64,000 nucleotides of DNA from CAWDMN01 sp963803155. Lineage in GTDB: Bacteria; Acidobacteriota; Terriglobia; Versatilivoradales; Versatilivoraceae. Positions within the stretch are counted from its first letter, which is position 1. Every line of letters begins with the position of its first letter. Both the position numbers and the translations under genes were made by a program. The stretch covers positions 36,089 through 100,088 of the forward strand of contig CAWDMN010000039.1 in assembly GCA_963803155.1 (NCBI GenBank). Direction: 5' to 3'. The notes below the pieces were generated by a model. The model had not been told where the DNA came from, did not search any database, and saw nothing but the letters and a program-made list of their open reading frames with translations. Below are positions 36,266 to 43,331 of the stretch, piece by piece.

Positions 36266-36712
36266 ATGAAAGTAACCATTCTCACGGCGTATACGAATTC
36301 AAGTGTGGCGGATCAAATTGAAAACCTGATCCAACAGGCGGCCCAGACGGAACCGGACATTTACAACGAGTTGAATTTCCAGCGGGGCAATGGCGGCCTG
36401 GTGGCGGAGTGGTTCCACCCCAACCTCGGCGACGCCAATCTGGATTATCGCGAAGCCCTTTATAAGAAGATTCATGAAGTGCTCCCGCCCACTCATCTTG
36501 TCATCATCGAAGATGAAGAGAGCCAAGAAATCACAACGATTGGGGATTTGGGATATTTCAAGCAAGTCATCCAACAGGCCAGGACTTCAGAGGAACTGGA
36601 GGAAGTCCGCGATCGAATTAACCAGACGGAGATTAGCAATCCGCTTCTCAAGCAGATCCTCCATCGCGCCTATCAGACCCGAAACAAGGCCCTGCGCTTG
36701 ACAGCCTCCTGA
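36266..36712 (+). CDS. Unknown cytoplasmic protein
   Basis: 148 residues, no signal or membrane segment. It begins with MKVTILTAYTNSSVADQIENLIQQAAQ, like an alpha/beta unit, has a beta-type centre (THLVIIEDEESQEITTIGDLGYF) and ends in a charged helical tail. No known family recognised. The ATG follows a CAGGAG site. It is 115 bases before the LysW-type gene on the same strand. Confidence 0.7.
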   Translation: MKVTILTAYTNSSVADQIENLIQQAAQTEPDIYNELNFQRGNGGLVAEWFHPNLGDANLDYREALYKKIHEVLPPTHLVIIEDEESQEITTIGDLGYFKQVIQQARTSEELEEVRDRINQTEISNPLLKQILHRAYQTRNKALRLTAS

Positions 36713-36827
36713 CCCTTTTTTATACTGACCGCGATTGATGCCGGCGATGTTTGGCAGTTTTTTTTCGATCCCCCGTGGAAAAGCGCAATCTCTTGGGGAA
36801 GTGACCGCTCAGAAGGAGGAATAAATC

Positions 36828-36989
36828 GTGGCTTATTGTCCGGAATGCGAAGCGGAACTGGAACTGGAAGAAGTGGAAAAGGGCGACTTGGTGGATTGCC
36901 CGGAATGCGGCGCCAACCTCGAAGTCATCGGAACCAGCCCGGTGGAGCTGGAGTTGGCCCCCTCAGATGAAGAGGAGGAATGGGAGTAA
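36828..36989 (+). CDS. Orphan LysW/ArgW-type amino-group carrier protein
   Basis: 53-residue acidic protein with a zinc ribbon: AYCPECEAELELEEVEKGDLVDCPECGANLEV, that is two CPEC pairs 25 residues apart. It ends in a C-terminal glutamate after a tryptophan (EEEEWE). LysW proteins bind alpha-aminoadipate or glutamate to the C-terminal glutamate of an EDWGE tail during lysine or arginine synthesis; here the glycine is missing. Start is GTG with AGGAGG eight bases upstream. No LysX, LysZ, LysY, LysJ or LysK gene is near. The gene is followed by a good terminator. Confidence 0.82.
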   Translation: MAYCPECEAELELEEVEKGDLVDCPECGANLEVIGTSPVELELAPSDEEEEWE

Positions 36990-37052
36990 ATTCGGCGCCT
37001 CTGCAGGCAACACTAAGGGGGAGCAGTTTTCCAGCAACCCTCTTGCATCGAT

Positions 37053-37112
37053 GACCACAGCCCAGCTGGGATGTCTTGAATTTGGTATCCCCTGACTGTG
37101 GTCTTTTATTTT
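37053..37112 (+). terminator. Two-stem terminator after the LysW-type gene
   Basis: Outer stem GACCACAG (37053-37060) / CTGTGGTC (37096-37103), inner stem GGGAT / ATCCC, then TTTTATTTT. Lies 64 bases after the stop codon. Confidence 0.75.
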
Positions 37113-37152
37113 CCACGCGGATCCATATCACAGTGTTTTTGAGGGAGAATTC

Positions 37153-37560
37153 ATGAGCAAGAAAGCGAACCTGGCGTGGCTTTGCTTGTTGCTGGCTTTC
37201 TGGCTGGGCGTCACGTGTCCCTTGTGGGGAGAAAAGAAAAAAAAGGAAGCCCCCCCCGCCCCGGCCCTTTATGCCTTATTGGAAGGGAGCTGTTTCAATT
37301 CGCGGGGATTCAGCCTCCCGGGTGTTTCGGTGGAGATCTCCATGAAAACCAAGCCGGGCGAAAAACCTTCCAAGCAAACCTGGCGGGCGGTGAGCAGCCC
37401 GCGAGGCGAGTTTGCCCTGCGATTGCCCCAGGGGCCCGTGACTTATGTGGTTCGGGCAAAACGCGAAGGGTTTCAGCCGCAAGAAAAAGAGGTGACCTTT
37501 ACACTGGACGAGCGGCAGGATCTGATTTTCAATCTGGAGCCGATTCACCCTGGGAACTGA
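37153..37560 (+). CDS. Exported carboxypeptidase-regulatory-like protein
   Basis: 135 residues. A signal peptide (LAWLCLLLAFWLGVTCPLWG) precedes one Ig-like carboxypeptidase-regulatory domain: LEGSCFNSRGFSLPGVSVEISMKT, SSPRGEFALRLPQGPVTYVVRAKREGFQPQEKEVTF. This domain type is a binding or spacer module at the cell surface. GAGGGAG lies upstream of the ATG. The next gene also begins with this domain, so the two are probably paralogous. Confidence 0.8.
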   Translation: MSKKANLAWLCLLLAFWLGVTCPLWGEKKKKEAPPAPALYALLEGSCFNSRGFSLPGVSVEISMKTKPGEKPSKQTWRAVSSPRGEFALRLPQGPVTYVVRAKREGFQPQEKEVTFTLDERQDLIFNLEPIHPGN

Positions 37561-37775
37561 CTCCGGGAGCAACAAATGCCAGACTCCTCGCATCCCATTT
37601 GACGTGGGGAAAGGATGAGGCAAATGCATGCAAGATCGTTCCCTTGGTGCTCGGTTGATTGCTTCTTAAGGGTGGGCACTACTCTTTCCCGCTGATACTT
37701 TTCCCCTGTAATGATGGCGGGGATGGGCTTTTCCCAGAAATTGTCGCGCCACATCTATTGACTCTGAGGTTCCTC

Positions 37776-38855
37776 ATGTTTCGATCCAAAGTTTATCGTT
37801 TTCAGCTCTTAACCGTTTTGATCCTTTTCGCGGCAGCTTGCGTTGCCGCTTCATGTTTTGCCGCATCTAAAAAAATCCCTCCCACCAAATCCATTCACGG
37901 CCGAGTAACGGATGGCTCGGGGAAACCACTTTCCGGGGCCAAAATATTCCTCACTAAAGTTTCCAAAAAAACGACGACGGTAGTCACAACCGATGATCAG
38001 GGACAATATGCGGTTCGCGGATTGGATCCGAAGGACGATTATGAAGTACACGCGGAATCCGGTTCCATGGTTTCCGAAAAGCGGATGATCAGCCAGTTTT
38101 TGGTCAGGATGGACAATTTATGCAACTTTGAATTGCACCCTGGCGGAGGAAATAAAAAGGTCTCTGGCCCCACGCCTGCGTCTAAACCGGTGGAAATCAA
38201 AACTCCCGCTGGATCCATCTTGCACGCTGAATGGTGGATACCCGAAGGGACCCCACCCAAAGGATTCCCCGCGGTTTTCTTGCTGCACGATTTCGGGAAA
38301 GATCCCTCCGGCTGGAATGAATGGATCCAGGAGATGTTCCTCTCGAAAGGATATGCCGTGCTGAATGTCGACTTGCGGAGTTCTGGAGTGGGCCAGAATC
38401 CGGGCGATGCGAAAAGGTCGGTCGATCTTTCCTCGAAAGAAGAACCAGCGCATTTTCTGCCCGACTTAGGCGCTGTCCTGGAATGGCTTCGTCAACAGGA
38501 AAAAATCGACTCGGATCGAATTGCCGTGGCCGGCTGGGGACTTGGCGCTGATCTGGCTTTTTTGGCCTCCGGAAAATTTGAGCTGGTCCGGGCCGCCATC
38601 GCGCTCAGCCCTGCTCAAGCCAAGACGGCACAACAGGCCGATGCCATCGCGAATTTTCAACCTCACTCCATTCTCTATCTGGCCGCACAAGGCGATGCAG
38701 CGGCTTTGTCAGCTTCCCAGGCCATGGAAGCCAAAAGCGGGTATCCGCGGCGGACCCAAATTGTCGAAAACAGTTCAGCCTCCGGTTTGGATTTGCTCAA
38801 ATCCCACACTGAATTGATCCAGCTGATTGATCAGTGGCTGGGGAATTCGCTGTAA
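37776..38855 (+). CDS. Exported regulatory domain fused to a serine-less alpha/beta hydrolase
   Basis: 359 residues. Signal peptide (LLTVLILFAAACVAASCFA), then a carboxypeptidase-regulatory-like domain (IHGRVTDGSGKPLSGAKIFLTK, TDDQGQYAVRGLDPKDDYEVHAES), then an alpha/beta-hydrolase domain (GFPAVFLLHDFGKDPSGWNEWI, GYAVLNVDLRSSGVG, VLEWLRQQEKIDSDRIAVAGWGLGADLAFLA). The nucleophile elbow is GWGLG with Gly255 where serine is expected. The oxyanion-hole region HDFG and the rest of the fold are kept. It may be a non-catalytic binding protein. The start follows GAGG six bases upstream. Confidence 0.8.
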   Translation: MFRSKVYRFQLLTVLILFAAACVAASCFAASKKIPPTKSIHGRVTDGSGKPLSGAKIFLTKVSKKTTTVVTTDDQGQYAVRGLDPKDDYEVHAESGSMVSEKRMISQFLVRMDNLCNFELHPGGGNKKVSGPTPASKPVEIKTPAGSILHAEWWIPEGTPPKGFPAVFLLHDFGKDPSGWNEWIQEMFLSKGYAVLNVDLRSSGVGQNPGDAKRSVDLSSKEEPAHFLPDLGAVLEWLRQQEKIDSDRIAVAGWGLGADLAFLASGKFELVRAAIALSPAQAKTAQQADAIANFQPHSILYLAAQGDAAALSASQAMEAKSGYPRRTQIVENSSASGLDLLKSHTELIQLIDQWLGNSL

Positions 38856-38901
38856 TTCTACAAACATCAGCTCATCAAAGGTATGAGGATCGGTGCGATA
38901 T

Positions 38902-38943
38902 GAGCATCAATGCCCGAATCCGGGGATTCGGGCATTGATGCTC
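38902..38943. terminator. Perfect 20-bp hairpin between convergent genes
   Basis: Arms 38902-38921 and 38924-38943 are exact inverted copies with a 2-base loop (stem begins GAGCATCAATGC). It lies between the hydrolase gene and the ABC gene, which converge. There is no T run, so it may be a bidirectional transcription or RNA end point, or a repeat. Confidence 0.65.
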
Positions 38944-39042
38944 GTGCACCCACCCTGACGCATTCGGTTTTAAACTTTTATCGACCGAGCCAATGGACTT
39001 CGAATTGAATCATACGCAAGTGTGGCGTCACCACAAGTTCTG

Positions 39043-40626
39043 TTAAACTTGATCCTTCAGTCCACTGGCAACTATATGTCCCTGCTCCAATTTCAGTATG
39101 TGAGTGATAGAGGAGGGCAAGTCTTCCGGATGATGAGTAACACAAATCAGATGGACTCCGGTTTCAAGCGAGAGCCGCTCAATCCATGTTTTCAAAATGC
39201 AGCGATGCACTAGATCCAGTCCTAGAAAGGGTTCGTCCAAAATTAGAAGGACCGGACTTTTTACCATGGCCCGGGCCAGAAGCGCCATGCGCTGTTCCCC
39301 CGCACTCAGGGAATGGAACGGCTGGCCGGCCAATTTCCCCATCTCAAAGGCCTTTAACCATCCACGGGCTGAATCGTATTGTTCTGCCGTGGGACGTCGA
39401 AACAGTCCAACGGAATCAAAGAAGCCCGTCAGGACTACTTCCTCACAAGTGCTGGCACGGGAATAATAGGCCTGCAATTCCGGAGCCACCCATCCAATTT
39501 TCCGCTTGATTTCCCAGATACTCTCGCCGCTGCCGCGCCTGCGCCCAAAAACCGCGACATGGTTGCTGTAGGCCTGTGGATTGTCCGCCAGGATCAAACT
39601 GAGAAGAGTACTCTTCCCCGCACCGTTGGGACCCAGCAGTGCCCAGTTCTCTCCCGCGTGCACGCTCCAGCTCACCCCGGATAGAATCGCAGTCTGATGG
39701 TATTTTACAACCGCATTACTGATTTCAACCAGACAGGATTCTCTCCCGACGTCCCCGGCGGGCTTCCAGGGAAATTGAACGGATTCAGCAGAGGCCTTGC
39801 CAAGCTGCCGGATGCTTTCTTCACAGTATCCCGACAATACTTCAGTCCGCTCGCCAGCCGAAACGAGTTGACGATTTTCCAGCCAGAGACAATGGGTAAT
39901 CCCTTCAGGAATCTCCTCTAGTCGCGGGCTGATGAAGAGAATTTGAGGATGGTGATTTGCGAGTACCCGTTCCAGCAAAAAGCTGAACCGTCGCCTTGCT
40001 TCCACGTCCAATCCCGCCAAAGGATCATCCAGGATGAGCAGTTGCGGATCCCGCAACAGGCCGGCGGCGAGCAGCACCACCCGGGTCTCGCCGTTGGAAA
40101 GAGTGTGAAGCCGCCGTTCCATCAGATGCTCCCCACCCAGCAACGCAAGGATCCTCCGCACTTTTTCATTTGAAAATTTTTCAGACTCCGGGACATCTTG
40201 CGGAACGGCAACTCCAGGGCGCTGAATTCCAAAATCCGATAGGTGCGAGACGACCCGCGGAGAGGAGTCTTCGGCGGAGCTTTGCCAACGAGCCTGATGG
40301 TAGCCGGCAGTCCGCTGAACCAGACCTTGATGTTCGCGCAGACTAACCTGGACAATTGCCCCCGGTGGAAAGAAGGGTTGTCCCTGGGAGTCCTCCTCCG
40401 GGAAATCCGAAAAAAAATAGGCAATCTCGCCCTGATACAAGGGAACTTTTCGGCTGATCAGCCCGGCCAACAATGATTTCCCGGAGCCATTCGATCCCAA
40501 CAGCGCCCAATGCTCTTTTTTAGCGATGGTCCAGTCGAGTCCCTGGAAGAATTCCATTCCATCCAAGCGGGCACTGACTTTGCTGCAAACAATATGGGGC
40601 CGGACAGCCAGATGATTATCGTCCAA
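39043..40626 (-). CDS. ModF/PhrA-like double ABC ATPase
   Basis: Cytoplasmic protein with two ABC ATPase domains in tandem, 527 residues from the start used here. Domain 1: Walker A LGSNGSGKS, signature LSNGETRVVLLAAGL, Walker B LLILDDPLAG. Domain 2: LGPNGAGKST, LSAGEQRMALLARAM, LLILDEPFLG, switch H in CVTHHPED. This is the E. coli ModF plan; ModF's role is poorly known. The frame stays open to 40824, but those 66 codons are made of repeat sequence (40627-40800), so I place the start at TTG 40626. Confidence 0.85.
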   Translation of the reverse strand: MDDNHLAVRPHIVCSKVSARLDGMEFFQGLDWTIAKKEHWALLGSNGSGKSLLAGLISRKVPLYQGEIAYFFSDFPEEDSQGQPFFPPGAIVQVSLREHQGLVQRTAGYHQARWQSSAEDSSPRVVSHLSDFGIQRPGVAVPQDVPESEKFSNEKVRRILALLGGEHLMERRLHTLSNGETRVVLLAAGLLRDPQLLILDDPLAGLDVEARRRFSFLLERVLANHHPQILFISPRLEEIPEGITHCLWLENRQLVSAGERTEVLSGYCEESIRQLGKASAESVQFPWKPAGDVGRESCLVEISNAVVKYHQTAILSGVSWSVHAGENWALLGPNGAGKSTLLSLILADNPQAYSNHVAVFGRRRGSGESIWEIKRKIGWVAPELQAYYSRASTCEEVVLTGFFDSVGLFRRPTAEQYDSARGWLKAFEMGKLAGQPFHSLSAGEQRMALLARAMVKSPVLLILDEPFLGLDLVHRCILKTWIERLSLETGVHLICVTHHPEDLPSSITHILKLEQGHIVASGLKDQV

Positions 40627-41111
40627 GGGAAGAGCCGCCTTTTTTGAAAGAGCCGCACATGCCAACGAGGCTGACACAACAAGAGGGCAAAAATCTCCAG
40701 ACCTCACAGGTCTCCAAGACCTGTGAGGTCTCTGGCACCGTGATTTTCTGAGGAGCTGCCCATGCCAGCGTTGCTGGCTCAACAAGAGGATGAAAATGAG
40801 TAGTTGGATTTTTGAGCCATACACCTTTTTTTATGATTGGCATTCCTGGGAGCGCCTGCATCTTGCCAGCCTCCTATTGTTTTACCCAAGTTGTTTTGAA
40901 TTGGCACCCCGCAGGCAGGATGCCTGCGCTCCCAGGAGTGCTATTTTCTACGGAGCTGCTCATTCTTGCCAGACACCGCCCAGGGTGGAAGATTTAACCT
41001 CCCGTGCCTCGCATATCTTGACAGATTCCAATTCAAAAGCAAGGTCACGGGGATTGTACTTTGCAGATGGCCAACCGATACTGCCTGTTGTCTTTAATAA
41101 CTACTCAGCAG
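40627..41111. repeat. Cluster of three kinds of repeat
   Basis: Short motif copies at 40659-40693 and 40762-40796 enclose a perfect 15-bp hairpin (AGACCTCACAGGTCT / AGACCTGTGAGGTCT, 40699-40731). Further on, near 40847-40945, an imperfect inverted pair TCCTGGGAGCGC...TGCATC and GATGCCTGCGCTCCCAGGA forms another palindrome. No gene is supported here. Confidence 0.7.
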
Positions 41112-42479
41112 TTAGAGAGTGCTGAAGGGCTCGGGGGACGGGCCAGCCCATGCCTCAAGAGCCATGGCCAGCGCTTCATCAGAGGATTTTCCACTCTTTT
41201 CTTTGAAGGAACGATATTCCTTTTGAATTTTTTTGCCGATTTTTTTCCAGTATCTGAACCGGTATGGCGAATACGGTTCGATATTCCTAAGATGTTCAGG
41301 GCTAAAAAACTCTCGGTTTTCGATGGTCGCTTGAACCATCAGGAGCTGGCAATTGTGTCGAATCATGGTGCGCAAGTCTTCCGGCGAGTCCGCTCTACTA
41401 AAGCAATCGGAGTCTAAGACAATTGACATGAGATCGCACAAACGGTTGGCGATCTTGTCGAGCGGCCATTGCCGGGCAGATTGAGAAAAGACCGTCCTGT
41501 GCTGGTTTCGCAGGTCCACTTTTACATCCTGCAGATCGTCAATTAATTGCAGGACGATGCCAAACCCAAAAAAGAAAAGGGCTTCTTCCCTGCTTAGGTT
41601 CCCTTTGACCAAAAAAGCATCAGCCAAGACCGATGCCCCTCCCTTTTCAAAACTGATGCCGAGAATGTCGCGATCGTAGGGCGATCCATCCCCCTCCTGC
41701 TGTTGCAGGCTTTTTTGTTGAGCATCATGGATGGCAAGCAGGCTCCGATAAATTTGAGGATAATCGGTCCGGGGATACTCGCTCTCAATCAATTGCACCA
41801 AAGCATATAATTGTTTTTCATAGGTATTTCGCGGCTCCACCGGTCCGAAGGCGAGTCGCTGGCGGAATCGAAGGCTTACGCTTCGTTTGGCTTCGGCATT
41901 TATATCAACCCGGTCCAAAAAATTATCGGTGTAAGGATAAAGCATGCTGTAGGCAAAAACGGAGGGAGTCGACTGCACGGGCAGCCGCAACAACAATTGC
42001 AGATAATTCATAATCCAGACATTTCGAATTGCCTGCAAAAGCTCAATCATTTCTAGGTCCTGGTTGAAGGCGCGCGCTTCCGCAATAAAAGCGCGAGTCG
42101 CCTCCGAAAAATCCCTTTGCAAGAGAATATCCATGACGCCGCCAGGCAATTCCAAGATGCGCAGGCCTGCTTGGCGCATATTAATTTTTGTCATTCTTGC
42201 CCATTCGGCTCTCGCTTGTTCCGATTGGGGGAAAGCCTTAAGCTCGGCGGCCAAACGATCGATGAGCGAATTGGTTTCTCTCTCATTCGCTATTTTTCGT
42301 TGCGCGTCAAAGCAAGGCCCCTGGAGAGAAAAGGACGTGTCAAGTTCCCACCACAATTTCAAATAATAGGATTTACACTCCTCCACAAGTTGGTCGATTG
42401 CCGGAAGATCTTCAGGCAAGAAGCTATATTGGGAATGGCAATTCTCAATTCCGCACTCCATCAATAATTCATGCGCCAT
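41112..42479 (-). CDS. Class I isoprenoid-synthase-like protein
   Basis: 455-residue, almost all-helical cytoplasmic protein. Two acidic motifs stand where a class I isoprenoid synthase would have them: YPYTDNFLDR (D185, D189) and, about 130 residues later, LQLIDDLQDVKVD (D314, D315, D318). The second resembles the Q-x-x-DD-x-x-D motif of prenyl diphosphate synthases; the first resembles the DNxxD-type motif of large terpene synthases. It is not a standard IspA/IspB or squalene synthase. GGAGG is 11 bases upstream of 42479; the ATG at 42497 has no spacing. No other isoprenoid gene is adjacent. Confidence 0.65.
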   Translation of the reverse strand: MAHELLMECGIENCHSQYSFLPEDLPAIDQLVEECKSYYLKLWWELDTSFSLQGPCFDAQRKIANERETNSLIDRLAAELKAFPQSEQARAEWARMTKINMRQAGLRILELPGGVMDILLQRDFSEATRAFIAEARAFNQDLEMIELLQAIRNVWIMNYLQLLLRLPVQSTPSVFAYSMLYPYTDNFLDRVDINAEAKRSVSLRFRQRLAFGPVEPRNTYEKQLYALVQLIESEYPRTDYPQIYRSLLAIHDAQQKSLQQQEGDGSPYDRDILGISFEKGGASVLADAFLVKGNLSREEALFFFGFGIVLQLIDDLQDVKVDLRNQHRTVFSQSARQWPLDKIANRLCDLMSIVLDSDCFSRADSPEDLRTMIRHNCQLLMVQATIENREFFSPEHLRNIEPYSPYRFRYWKKIGKKIQKEYRSFKEKSGKSSDEALAMALEAWAGPSPEPFSTL

Positions 42480-43331
42480 TGGAACACATTCCTCCATCCT
42501 CGAGGTTATCTAACCATATTATTAAAAACGTCAAAAAAAGAGGAAAGTTCCATCTTGATTTAATTACATCCCTTTTTTGGGCTTACCTGAGTTTCGATAT
42601 GCGTGAGTGAAAATGGTAAAGATTGGCTTTTTTGACATACAAGCCATTTGGAATGAATTGGCGGTTGTCTGAAAAGCTCTGAACGGACAATTGAGGTTTT
42701 GGAATATGACGAGAATGCAAAATGGGAACGCACGCAAAAGATTGGACCTCTCACGCTGTCGCATCTTGGTCATAACAGAATTGTCCCAGAACTTTCATGA
42801 AAAATGAAAAAAGGGAAAGCGGTTAGACTTACGTACCTTTAAATCCATTTAGTCTAGAAATGAAATGCTCGTTTGTCCTCCTGCGTGCCAGGAAGAGACT
42901 TAAATAATAAAGCAGACAGGCATTCTAAATTCGACGCCGAACGAGGCCAGTCCTGTAAGATGATTATGTCTGCCGCCAGTGCTGCCTCATTGGCCTTTCA
43001 GGAGATATGCCCTGCAATGGAGGTTATTCTGCGCAGAGCAAAAAAAGACTTCACATACACCCGCCTCCTCCAAAAAGACTCGCAAGATTTCTTTTAGTTC
43101 CCGTCTCACTCATAAAGGCAGCAGAAGCTGGAACTTTTTCCAGCTTCCGGTGTCTAATTGCACAGCGATCGCCGCAAAACAATTGGAAAGCCCCGAAGAT
43201 TTGGGGTAAGGGCAAGGGAGCATGTCTCTCCCTAAGCAGATCGAGAAGTGTCGCTATCGAGGAGGCGTGTCAAACGCGCACATAAAAACCAAGGCTGTGC
43301 TGTTCATGGATTCTCACTTGGAGGCTGTTTT
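42480..43331. other. Gene-free stretch
   Basis: About 850 bp between two divergent genes. The open frames here are short and unlike proteins. No tRNA-like cloverleaf or other known element was seen. Confidence 0.5.

Noticed and set aside
39043..40626. Molybdate import system next to the ModF-like gene
   Set aside because: No ModA, ModB or molybdate-binding protein gene lies in the window.
42480..43331. Possible tRNA or small RNA gene in the long empty stretch
   Set aside because: No TTCGAATCC-type T-loop and no cloverleaf could be found.
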